DNA from: JAIVGZ01 sp964552205 | GTDB taxonomy: Bacteria; Pseudomonadota; Gammaproteobacteria; Natronospirales; JAIVGZ01 | Direction of reading: 5' to 3' | DNA: 64,000 nt | NCBI GenBank assembly: GCA_964552205.1 | Contig: CAZKFT010000004.1 | Span: 1-64,000 of the forward strand | Shown: one piece after another, positions 17,059 through 24,230 of the stretch | How positions within the stretch are numbered: position 1 is the first letter of the stretch | How the letters are laid out: the number at the start of each line of letters is the position of its first letter | Translations under genes and position numbers: made by a program | The notes under the pieces: generated by a model | What the model was told of the DNA's origin: nothing | Databases searched by the model: none | Seen by the model: the letters and a program-made list of their open reading frames with translations, nothing else

Positions 17059-18495
17059 TCATTTATTCACACCATGGATTGCTTTTTTGTCCACCGCCAG
17101 TGCGGCTTCATGCACCACTTCGGCCAGCGTCGGATGACCGTGACAGATGCGCTGCAAATCTTCTGCGCTACCGGAAAACTCCATGGCAACCACCGCTTCC
17201 ATGATGAGCTCTGACACCATGGGTCCGACCATGTGCACGCCCAGAATGGTGTCGTGTTCCTTGTCAGCGATGATCTTCACGGTGCCCGCTGCGGCTTCCA
17301 TAGCCTTGGCGCGACCGTTGGGCGCAAAGCTGAAGGTGCCGACCTTGTAGGCACGCCCCGTCTTCTTGACCTCTTCCTCGGTCTTGCCGACCCAGGCCAG
17401 TTCCGGTGCGGTGTACATGATGGACGGTATAGCGTCGTAGTTCAGCTCGGCGTGATGTCCTGCTATCAGCTCAGCGACCATCACCCCTTCTTCCGAACCC
17501 TTGTGCGCCAGCATCGGGCCACGCACTAGGTCGCCTATGGCCCAGACATTTGCCTGATCGGTCTTGCAGTGCTTGTCCACGACCACGAAGCCGCGATCAT
17601 CTGTCTTGATGCCGCAGTCCTTCCCCAGTAGCGTAGCGCTCTGCGGGCGACGGCCGACTGCAACGATGAGCTTGTCGAACTCCATCTCCTGCTTGCCGTC
17701 CTTGTCCTCGTAGCTGACCTTGACGCCGCTCTTGCCTGTTTTTGCACCCGATACCTTTGCGCCCAAACGGATGTCCAACCCCTGTTTCTTGAAATGGCGC
17801 AGTGCTTCCTTGGCAATCTGCTGATCGACCATGAACAGGAAATCACTCTGCGCTTCCAGAAGCGTCACCTCGGCACCGAGCCGCTTCCACACGCTACCAA
17901 GCTCCAGGCCGATAACGCCGGCGCCGATGACCCCCAAACGCTTCGGCACGGAATCGAACTCCAAAGCACCCCAGGAATCCACGATGGATTTGCCGTCGAA
18001 TGCCGCGCTCTTGAGCTCGATAGGCGTGGACCCACCGGCCAGCACCACATGCTTGCCTTCGATGGTCGACTTCTTCTTGCTATCCTCAAGGTCGGTGACT
18101 TCTACCTTGCCCTTACCGAGAAACACACCCGTACCCTTGATGGCGGTGACCTTGTTCCCCTTGAGCAGTTGACCGATACCACCGGTCAAGCCGGTGACGA
18201 TCTTCTCTTTGCGCTCCTGCATCGTCTTGATGTCCATGGAGACTTTGCCGCCAATCTTGATGCCATGATTGGCGAATTCGTGCGAGGTCTTGTGGAACAT
18301 CTCCGAAGATTCAAGCAAGGCCTTGGACGGGATACACCCCGCGTTCAGACAGGTGCCACCGAAGGCATGATTGCCGTCGTAGTTTTTCCAGTTGTCGATG
18401 AGCGCGGTGTTCAGTCCCAACTGCGCGCAACGAATGGCTGCAACATAGCCGGCAGGACCGGCCCCGATGACGACGACATCATATTTATCTGACAT
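17059..18495 (-). CDS. lpdA: Dihydrolipoyl dehydrogenase (E3)
   Basis: A 478-residue flavoprotein that reoxidises dihydrolipoamide with NAD+. The FAD motif GAGPAGYVAA is at 11-20 and the redox pair Cys49/Cys54 lies in GGTCLNAGCIPSK. The NAD motif GAGVIGLELG is mid-protein, and the catalytic HPTLAEVVHE is near the C-terminus. It is the last gene of the 2-oxoglutarate dehydrogenase operon, 12 bases after odhB, so it most likely serves that complex; it may also serve pyruvate dehydrogenase. Confidence 0.97.
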   Translation of the reverse strand: MSDKYDVVVIGAGPAGYVAAIRCAQLGLNTALIDNWKNYDGNHAFGGTCLNAGCIPSKALLESSEMFHKTSHEFANHGIKIGGKVSMDIKTMQERKEKIVTGLTGGIGQLLKGNKVTAIKGTGVFLGKGKVEVTDLEDSKKKSTIEGKHVVLAGGSTPIELKSAAFDGKSIVDSWGALEFDSVPKRLGVIGAGVIGLELGSVWKRLGAEVTLLEAQSDFLFMVDQQIAKEALRHFKKQGLDIRLGAKVSGAKTGKSGVKVSYEDKDGKQEMEFDKLIVAVGRRPQSATLLGKDCGIKTDDRGFVVVDKHCKTDQANVWAIGDLVRGPMLAHKGSEEGVMVAELIAGHHAELNYDAIPSIMYTAPELAWVGKTEEEVKKTGRAYKVGTFSFAPNGRAKAMEAAAGTVKIIADKEHDTILGVHMVGPMVSELIMEAVVAMEFSGSAEDLQRICHGHPTLAEVVHEAALAVDKKAIHGVNK

Positions 18496-18507
18496 GATTC
18501 TATTCCC

Positions 18508-19773
18508 TTATAGCTGTAACAGGATTCGGGCGGGGTCCTCGATGGCTTCCTTGACCGCCACCAGGAACTGCACCGCATCCTTGCCATCGATAATGCGATG
18601 GTCGTAAGTGAGTGCGAGATACATCATCGGACGGATAACGATCTGTCCGTCCACCACCACCGGGCGCTCCTGAATCTTGTGCATGCCGAGGATTGCGCTC
18701 TGCGGCGTGTTCAGGATGGGCGTGGAAACCAGCGATCCGAAAACGCCACCATTGGTGATTGTGAATGTGCCTCCAGCGAGGTCGTCCATGGTCAGTGAGC
18801 CATCACGACCTTTTCCGGCGAGCGTGCCGATGGTCTTCTCGACCTCCGCAAAGCTCAACTGATCGGCGTCGCGAATGATCGGTACCACCAGACCCTTTGG
18901 CACCGAAACCGCCACACCGATATCGAAGTAGTCGTGGTAGATGACATCATTGCCTTCGACAGAGGCGTTGACGACCGGAAAGCGCTTGAGGGCTTCGACC
19001 ACGGCCTTCACGAAGAAGGACATGAAGCCCAGTTTCACGTCATGGGTCTTCTCGAAGTGATCCTTGTACTGCGAACGCAAGGCCATCACCGCGGACATGT
19101 CCGCCTCGTTGAACGAGGTCAGCATGGCCGCCGTGCTCTGTGCCTCGATCATTCGCTCGGCAATGCGCGCGCGCATGCGCGTCATCGGCACGCGCCGCGC
19201 TTCGCGGGAACCCGTAGGCGCATCCGCACCCGTAGGCGCGCCGCTGCGCGGCGCGTCCCCACCCGTGGGAGCGGCCCCACGGGCCGCGATACTCTCGACA
19301 TACGCCTGCACATCCGCCTTGGTGATCCGGCCATGCCGACCGCTACCCTTGATGGCCGAGGCCTCTATGTCATGCTCTTCCAACATGCGCCTCACCGACG
19401 GGCTCAGCTTGTCGCTATCACCCTCGTCGTCTTCCTCCGTGGGAGTGGCCTCTTCTTTGGGGGCAGACTCACGGGCCGCGATTTCCCCACCCTTGGCAGC
19501 TGCCTTCTCCTTGGACTCCTCGGCCGCACCAGCGCCACCTTCCTCGATGACGGCAATCACCTGCCCACCCGTGACGGTCGCGCCCTCCTCAGCCTGCAGT
19601 TCGCCCAGAACACCAGCAACCGGGGCGGGCACCTCGAGCACCACTTTGTCGGTCTCAATGTCCACCAGGTTCTCATCGCGCTCTACGCGGTCGCCCTTCT
19701 TCTTCTTCCAGTTCACCAGGGTTGCGTCAGCAACCGACTCCGGTAACTGTGGAACTTTGACTTCTGTGCTCAT
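18508..19773 (-). CDS. odhB: 2-Oxoglutarate dehydrogenase E2, succinyltransferase
   Basis: A 421-residue E2 subunit. The lipoyl domain (1-78) carries the lipoylated Lys43 in ETDKVVLEV. The peripheral subunit-binding domain is at about 122-158, and the catalytic domain (about 195-421) has His392 and Asp396 in DHRIIDG. Two flexible linkers (about 80-120 and 160-195) join them. Both linkers contain IAAR peptides encoded by DNA that matches the REP elements found elsewhere in the window. The ATG overlaps the sucA stop by four bases. It transfers succinyl groups to CoA in the TCA cycle. Confidence 0.97.
   Translation of the reverse strand: MSTEVKVPQLPESVADATLVNWKKKKGDRVERDENLVDIETDKVVLEVPAPVAGVLGELQAEEGATVTGGQVIAVIEEGGAGAAEESKEKAAAKGGEIAARESAPKEEATPTEEDDEGDSDKLSPSVRRMLEEHDIEASAIKGSGRHGRITKADVQAYVESIAARGAAPTGGDAPRSGAPTGADAPTGSREARRVPMTRMRARIAERMIEAQSTAAMLTSFNEADMSAVMALRSQYKDHFEKTHDVKLGFMSFFVKAVVEALKRFPVVNASVEGNDVIYHDYFDIGVAVSVPKGLVVPIIRDADQLSFAEVEKTIGTLAGKGRDGSLTMDDLAGGTFTITNGGVFGSLVSTPILNTPQSAILGMHKIQERPVVVDGQIVIRPMMYLALTYDHRIIDGKDAVQFLVAVKEAIEDPARILLQL
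19232..19256 (+). repeat. GTAGG-type REP-like hairpin inside odhB
   Basis: GTAGG is followed by a nine-pair hairpin (GCGCGCCGC, loop TGC, GCGGCGCGT). The plan, GTAGG, stem, three-base loop, complementary stem, CGCG end, is that of the arm at 23942-23968. It encodes part of OdhB linker 2 (about residues 173-181). The similarity is structural and partial, so homology is an inference. Confidence 0.45.
19263..19290 (+). repeat. REP element inside the odhB coding region
   Basis: From GTGGGAGCGG to CCGCGAT this differs from the intergenic element at 63472-63500 (opposite strand) at only two positions in about 26. It also matches the element at 27690-27716 in both arms. It has the REP shape GTGGGAGCGGCC-CCAC-GGGCCGCGA. 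In OdhB it encodes about residues 162-170 (IAARGAAPT), within the linker before the catalytic domain. Confidence 0.75.
19437..19484 (+). repeat. Split REP-like element inside odhB linker 1
   Basis: GTGGGAGTGGCC (19439-19450) and CGGGCCGCGAT (19472-19482) match the two arms of the element at 19263-19290 with one mismatch, but are 21 rather than 3 bases apart. The extra 18 bases keep the reading frame. The translated product contains IAARESAP (about residues 98-105). Confidence 0.55.
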
Positions 19774-22589
19774 GCCCGTCTCCGTTGTTTCTTCCTGAGC
19801 ACCAGCGCGTCATCCAGCAGCTGTTTCTGCTGGGCAACATGCAGTGCGTGATAACCGGCGGCCGTGGAAGCGGATGCTTCCCGTCCCGCGTAGGTAAGTG
19901 TGTGCTTTGATTTCAGCGGCTCCTGCAAGCGATGGCGGATCTGGTACCAGGGGCCCTGGTTCTCCGGCTCGTCCTGACACCACACGATCTCGTTCGCCCC
20001 GCCGTACTTGGTTACCTGTTCGGCGTACTCGTCCTGCGGGAACGGGTAGAGCTGCTCGAGGCGGATGATGGCGATATCGTCAATCTCCCGAACCCGGCGT
20101 GCTTCCAGCAGGTCGAAGTACACCCGCCCGCTGCACACGACCAATCGCTTCACATTCTTGGGGTCAATGTCGTCCACTTCCGGGATCACATTGTGGAAAC
20201 GGCCGTCTTGCAGATCCTCCAGCGAGGACACCGAAAGCTTGTGCCGCAACAAACTCTTCGGCGTCATCACGATGAGAGGCTTGCGGAAAGGTCGGACCAT
20301 CTGCCGTCTCAACATGTGGAACATTTGCGCCGGTGTCGAGGGCTGACAGACCTGGATGTTATGTTCTGCGCACAGTTGCAGATAACGCTCCAGACGGGCG
20401 GATGAATGCTCCGGGCCCTGTCCTTCATATCCGTGGGGCAGGAACATCACCAAGCCACACATTCGCCGCCACTTTGCTTCGCCCGAGCTGATGAACTGGT
20501 CGATGACAACCTGCGCGCCGTTGGCGAAATCGCCGAACTGCCCTTCCCAGATGACCAGCGCATTCGGCTCTGCCGTGGAGTAGCCATATTCGAAGCCCAG
20601 CACCGCTTCTTCCGACAACAGGGAATCGATGACGATGAAATCCGCATGCCCCGTATCGAGGTGTTGCAAGGGAATATGCTTGGTACCGTCTTTCTGGTTA
20701 TGCAACACCGCATGCCGGTGGAAGAAGGTGCCGCGACCGGAATCCTGACCCGTCAGCCGCACGGCGTAGCCGTCTGTCAACAAGCTTGCGTACGCCATGG
20801 TCTCGCAGAAACCCCAATCCAACGGAATCTCCCCGGCGGCCATCTTGCGCCGGTCCTCTACGATGCGCTCGACACGCGAATGCAATTCCAGACCATCCGG
20901 AAGCGTGGTCAGTCGCTCATTCAGCTGTCGGATACGGTCCAGCGGTACTGCCGTCACTGCCGGCTCCGTCCAATCGCATTTGTTGAATGCGCTCCAGTCA
21001 ACCGTGTACTCGTTGCCGACTGAACTCATCTTCGCTTTTGCGACTTCCCGCCCCTCATCGACACCGGAGCGGAACTCGTCCGCGAACTTGTTGATGGTGT
21101 CCTCGTCAACCAGACCTTCTGCCAACAGGCGGTCGGCATACAACTGCTTGGTCGACGGGTGCTTACGAATGGTGTGATACATCGTCGGTTGCGTGGCCGC
21201 AGGTTCATCGGCCTCGTTGTGGCCGTGGCGGCGGTAGCAGACGAGATCAATGACCACATCCTTGTTGAAGGTCATACGGTAGTCGAATGCAAGCCGTGTC
21301 ACAAACACGACCGCTTCCGGATCGTCTGCGTTCACATGGAAGATTGGTGCCTGTATGAACTTCGCGATATCCGTGCAGTACATTGTGGAGCGCGCATCCT
21401 GCGGGTCACTCGTGGTGAAACCAATCTGGTTGTTCACCACGATATGCAACGTGCCACCGGTGTAGAAGCCGCGCGCCTGAGACATCTGCAGGCCTTCCAT
21501 GATGACGCCCTGCCCGGAAAACGCGGCGTCGCCGTGAATGAGCACGGGCAAAACCCGATTGCCCTTCTTGTCCCGCCGGCGGTGCTGGCGTGCCCTGACA
21601 GACCCCTCCACCACCGGGTTGACGATTTCGAGGTGCGACGGGTTGAATGCAAGCACCAGATGTACGCGGTCGCCGGAGCGGGTGTCATAGTTGGATGAGA
21701 AACCGAGGTGGTATTTCACATCCCCCGAACCCTCGTTCAATTTGGGGTCATAGACGCCCTCGAACTCGCTGAAAAGTTCCTGAGGTGATTTGCCGAGGAT
21801 ATTGATGAGCACATTGATACGGCCACGGTGTGCCATGCCAATGACCATCTCCTCAATCTTCGCCGCACCGCCGCTTTGCACAAGCTCCTCAAGCGCCGGT
21901 ATGAGCGACTCTCCACCTTCCAGCGAAAACCGCTTCTGTCCGACATAGCGGGTGTGCAGGTACTTCTCGATGCCTTCCGCGGCAGTCAGCTGACGCAGGA
22001 CTTCCTTGCGGTCCTCGGCAGAAATCCGGAAATCCACCTTCGGGTCTTCGATGCGCGCCTGGATCCAGCGCTTTTCCTCGGTCTCGATGATGTGCATGTA
22101 TTCTGCACCGACCGTGCTGCAGTAGATGCGTTCACAACGCTCGATGATATTGCGAAGCGTGGCGCGCTCCGGACCGACGAGCGAGCCGGTGTTGAACTCG
22201 GTATCCATGTCACGCTCGCCCAGACCGTGGAAGCCGGGCTCTAGATCCGGGACCTCGGGCATCTCGGTGAGTCCAAGCGGATCCAGCTTGGCGTGTTGAT
22301 GACCGCGCACGCGGTAGAGGTTGATGAGGCGCAGCACCGCAGCCTGCTTCTCGGCGGCCTGTGGCGACAATCCCTCTGTGACAGCGATCTTGCGTTGGCG
22401 TCCCCTGCGGAGCATTTCCTGGCGAATGGGCTCATGCGCCTGGTCCGCCTCGCCACCTGCGCCATCCTGAAATCCCCTGAAGTAATCACGCCACCACCCA
22501 TCAACAGAATCAGGATTGGCGAGAAAAGCCTCGTATTGGGCTTCGATGAATTCTGCGTTGCCGCCGGAGAATGGGGATTGATCGCTCAT
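19770..22589 (-). CDS. sucA: 2-Oxoglutarate dehydrogenase E1
   Basis: A 939-residue thiamine-diphosphate enzyme, close to E. coli SucA (933). The N-terminal E2-binding segment (FIEAQYEAFLANPDSVD) is followed by the ThDP domain with HRGRINVL and GDAAFSGQGVIMEGLQ, then the transketolase-like C-terminal half (GYSTAEPNALVIWEGQFGDF). It decarboxylates 2-oxoglutarate and passes the succinyl group to OdhB. ATG 22589 is chosen; a GTG at 22607 would add six residues. First gene of sucA-odhB-lpd. Confidence 0.97.
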   Translation of the reverse strand: MSDQSPFSGGNAEFIEAQYEAFLANPDSVDGWWRDYFRGFQDGAGGEADQAHEPIRQEMLRRGRQRKIAVTEGLSPQAAEKQAAVLRLINLYRVRGHQHAKLDPLGLTEMPEVPDLEPGFHGLGERDMDTEFNTGSLVGPERATLRNIIERCERIYCSTVGAEYMHIIETEEKRWIQARIEDPKVDFRISAEDRKEVLRQLTAAEGIEKYLHTRYVGQKRFSLEGGESLIPALEELVQSGGAAKIEEMVIGMAHRGRINVLINILGKSPQELFSEFEGVYDPKLNEGSGDVKYHLGFSSNYDTRSGDRVHLVLAFNPSHLEIVNPVVEGSVRARQHRRRDKKGNRVLPVLIHGDAAFSGQGVIMEGLQMSQARGFYTGGTLHIVVNNQIGFTTSDPQDARSTMYCTDIAKFIQAPIFHVNADDPEAVVFVTRLAFDYRMTFNKDVVIDLVCYRRHGHNEADEPAATQPTMYHTIRKHPSTKQLYADRLLAEGLVDEDTINKFADEFRSGVDEGREVAKAKMSSVGNEYTVDWSAFNKCDWTEPAVTAVPLDRIRQLNERLTTLPDGLELHSRVERIVEDRRKMAAGEIPLDWGFCETMAYASLLTDGYAVRLTGQDSGRGTFFHRHAVLHNQKDGTKHIPLQHLDTGHADFIVIDSLLSEEAVLGFEYGYSTAEPNALVIWEGQFGDFANGAQVVIDQFISSGEAKWRRMCGLVMFLPHGYEGQGPEHSSARLERYLQLCAEHNIQVCQPSTPAQMFHMLRRQMVRPFRKPLIVMTPKSLLRHKLSVSSLEDLQDGRFHNVIPEVDDIDPKNVKRLVVCSGRVYFDLLEARRVREIDDIAIIRLEQLYPFPQDEYAEQVTKYGGANEIVWCQDEPENQGPWYQIRHRLQEPLKSKHTLTYAGREASASTAAGYHALHVAQQKQLLDDALVLRKKQRRRA

Positions 22590-22685
22590 GTGTTCTTGCG
22601 CCGCCACCTTTAAGTCAAATCAAGGACTTGGATTTCGTACCTGAGTACGACGGGCAAGTGTATATGAGCGCTGAGCCTTTGGGAA

Positions 22686-22699
22686 TTAACAAATGTTAA
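22686..22699. promoter_or_regulatory. Operator-like inverted repeat upstream of sucA
   Basis: TTAACA and TGTTAA are separated by two bases, about 97 bp upstream of the sucA start in an AT-rich stretch within otherwise GC-rich DNA. On the minus strand the adjoining TGTTAATTC resembles the core of the enterobacterial ArcA box, and suc genes are ArcA targets in E. coli. No arc gene is visible here and no clear -35/-10 pair was found, so the role is inference. The rest of 22600-22800 shows no other signal. Confidence 0.3.
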
Positions 22700-22800
22700 A
22701 TACTGGCACGGTGTAGTGAAACGGTTATGAGCCAGTCATACCCCCACCATGTCCCGCCGCCAGAATCTCCAGCCATTCTCCCTACATTGGAATGCCTGTC

Positions 22801-23094
22801 ATGAACACGAAACTGCTACTCATTGGCGCCTGTCTCATCGCTGGCGGCGCCTCCATCTCCACCGCTTCGGCTTTGGACCCGTCACCGGACATTCGGCAAC
22901 AGGGTCAACTGGCGCTGGCCAGTGTCCGTCAGGAAATCGCGGAGTCGACCTACAAGATGTTGAGGGAGGGATTGGTGCCCCGAGCAGGAGTTGAACCTGC
23001 GACCTTCCCCTTAGGAGGGGGACGCTCTATCCAGCTGAGCTACCGGGGCCCGCAGCGAATTGTACCAGCGCCGAGCGAAGACCCCGATACCTGA
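22801..23094 (+). CDS. Possible small exported protein, 3' part antisense to tRNA-Arg
   Basis: The first 25 codons encode a convincing signal peptide (LLLIGACLIAGGASIS, cleavage about TASA), with GGAA nine bases upstream of ATG 22801. A short polar segment (DIRQQGQLALASVRQEIAES) follows. After about residue 58 the frame runs through the complement of tRNA-Arg, giving VPRAGVEPATF, a peptide that such antisense reading commonly produces. Either a real small periplasmic gene was truncated by the tRNA locus or the frame is chance. I recognise no family. Confidence 0.3.
   Translation: MNTKLLLIGACLIAGGASISTASALDPSPDIRQQGQLALASVRQEIAESTYKMLREGLVPRAGVEPATFPLGGGRSIQLSYRGPQRIVPAPSEDPDT
22973..23049 (-). 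tRNA. tRNA-Arg(CCT)
   Basis: A 77-nt cloverleaf with encoded CCA. The acceptor GCCCCGG pairs with TCGGGGC (one G-U). The D arm is AGCTCAGCTGGATAGAGC, the anticodon loop CTCCTAA (anticodon CCT, reading AGG) and the T arm GGTTCAACTCC. A TACAAT hexamer lies 9 bases upstream of the 5' end (plus-strand 23059-23064) without an obvious -35. Confidence 0.96.
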
Positions 23095-23200
23095 TCTCGC
23101 GGGTCTCGGCCGTCTGTAGCCGTCGGTCGCCGAGAATGACTCGCTTCAAAGTTTTTGCAACTTCAGTCGAAGGGCCCGCGCCCGAAGGGCGTCGAAGCGA

Positions 23201-23221
23201 ACCAAAGACCGCGTCTTTGGT
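23201..23221. other. Perfect 8-bp stem-loop between two tRNA genes
   Basis: ACCAAAGA and TCTTTGGT flank a CCGCG loop, downstream of tRNA-Ala on the minus strand. No U-run follows on either strand, so it could be a 3' processing or weak termination structure. The rest of the 242-bp tRNA spacer holds a GGGCCC/CGAAGGGC-rich stretch and no gene. Confidence 0.45.
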
Positions 23222-23235
23222 GAGCGTGGAGCTGC

Positions 23236-23284
23236 GCCGGCAGGCGTCAGCGACTTGGAATCGTTGCCGGCAGGTGTCAGCGAC
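23236..23284. repeat. Two 19-bp direct repeats, 30-bp period
   Basis: The 19-bp sequences starting at 23236 and 23266 differ at one position (GCCGGCAGGCG versus GCCGGCAGGTG, then TCAGCGAC). They sit just beyond the 3' end of tRNA-Ala. They may be a minimal tandem duplication; no integrase or attachment core is recognisable. Confidence 0.6.
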
Positions 23285-23291
23285 ATAAATA

Positions 23292-23367
<76 letters not shown>

Positions 23368-23420
23368 ATTGATGCGCCGTAGTTTAGCACCCGCCTTCCC
23401 CGCGATGCCATACTAGAGCC

Positions 23421-23870
23421 ATGACATCAATACGCAATGCCACACTAGAAGACCACACCCGCATCGCCGCCTGGAATGATGCTTTGGCCCGTGAGTCCGA
23501 AGACAAAGCACTGGACCTCGCGGTGGTCGAACCGGGCGTCATGCGGGTCCTGCAGGACCCTGCCCTGGGCCGCTATTTCATCGCCCAAGTCGGGGCCAAG
23601 CCGGCCGGCCAGATGATGCTCACCTACGAGTGGTCGGACTGGCGCAACGGCATGTTCTGGTGGATCCAGAGCGTGTATGTCGCACCGGAGTTCCGTGGGC
23701 GGGGTATATTCCGTGCCCTGTACCAACACGTGCGCGGTCTGGCAGAACAGGATGGTCGCGTCTGCGGACTACGACTGTATGTGCACGACGGCAACACCGA
23801 CGCTATCGAAGTCTATCGCCGCCTCGGTATGGTCGACGGCCATTACCGCGTGATGGAAACCGAGTTCTGA
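23421..23870 (+). CDS. GNAT-family N-acetyltransferase
   Basis: A 149-residue single-domain protein. The acetyl-CoA pyrophosphate loop is VYVAPEFRGRGIFRAL (about residues 83-98) and the last strand region GNTDAIEVYRRLGM is typical of GNAT enzymes. The N-terminus (SIRNATLEDHTRIAAWND) is the usual first strand and helix. Substrate unknown. It stands alone on the plus strand between tRNA-Ala and a repeat-filled gap; the ATG follows the tRNA by 53 bases. Confidence 0.85.
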   Translation: MTSIRNATLEDHTRIAAWNDALARESEDKALDLAVVEPGVMRVLQDPALGRYFIAQVGAKPAGQMMLTYEWSDWRNGMFWWIQSVYVAPEFRGRGIFRALYQHVRGLAEQDGRVCGLRLYVHDGNTDAIEVYRRLGMVDGHYRVMETEF

Positions 23871-23912
23871 TGTATCGCGGCCACCTGCCTACGCTGAAGC
23901 TTCGGCAGGCAG

Positions 23913-23932
23913 GGTGGGCCGCTCCCACGGTG
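23913..23932 (-). repeat. Partial REP element
   Basis: GGCCGCTCCCACGGTG is identical to the right half of the element at 27690-27716 (same strand). Its missing half has a counterpart at about 24079-24091 (GCCAGAGGGCCGC). A GAAGCTTC-centred hairpin lies just upstream at about 23884-23911. Confidence 0.5.
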
Positions 23933-23941
23933 TGCCTTGGG

Positions 23942-24050
23942 TGTAGGAGCGACGCTTTGCGTCGCGAACAGGATGAGGTTTCAGAGCCTGAACGGGCCTG
24001 TACCAAGAACCACCGCTGTACCATTCGCGACGCAAAGCGTCGCTCCTACA
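23942..24050. repeat. REP pair: perfect 27-bp inverted repeats
   Basis: The 27 bases at 23942-23968 are the exact reverse complement of 24024-24050, with 55 bases between. Each arm is itself a hairpin (GCGACGC, TTT, GCGTCGC) preceded by TGTAGGA. This is the organisation of REPIN/BIME elements in pseudomonads and xanthomonads, which are moved by RAYT transposases; none is encoded in this window. The element lies in the GNAT-lysS gap. Confidence 0.85.
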
Positions 24051-24113
24051 TGCTGGATCCATCCTCGTACCAATCGCCGCCAGAGGGCCGCAGGCACATA
24101 AGCGAGACGGCGT

Positions 24114-24204
24114 GATGTGGATTTTCCGGGGCCGTGGGCGCCAGGGATGGCGCCCCCGGAGCGTACAGGGATGTATTCACAGCGTCCCCGGAAAATCCCA
24201 CATC
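24114..24204. repeat. 91-bp folded element with terminal inverted repeats
   Basis: The ends (GATGTGGATTTTCCGGGG at 24114-24131 and its near-complement at 24186-24204) pair over 18 bp with one bulged base. Inside is a second hairpin, GGGCGCC/GGCGCCC at 24136-24155 with loop AGGGAT, and the stretch TACAGGGATGTATTCACAGCG. I believe similar stretches occur as dispersed repeats in other gammaproteobacteria, but could not search. It ends 26 bases beyond the lysS stop and may serve as its 3' end. Confidence 0.7.
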
Positions 24205-24230
24205 CGAAGTCGAGCGAACTACCGCGAGTT

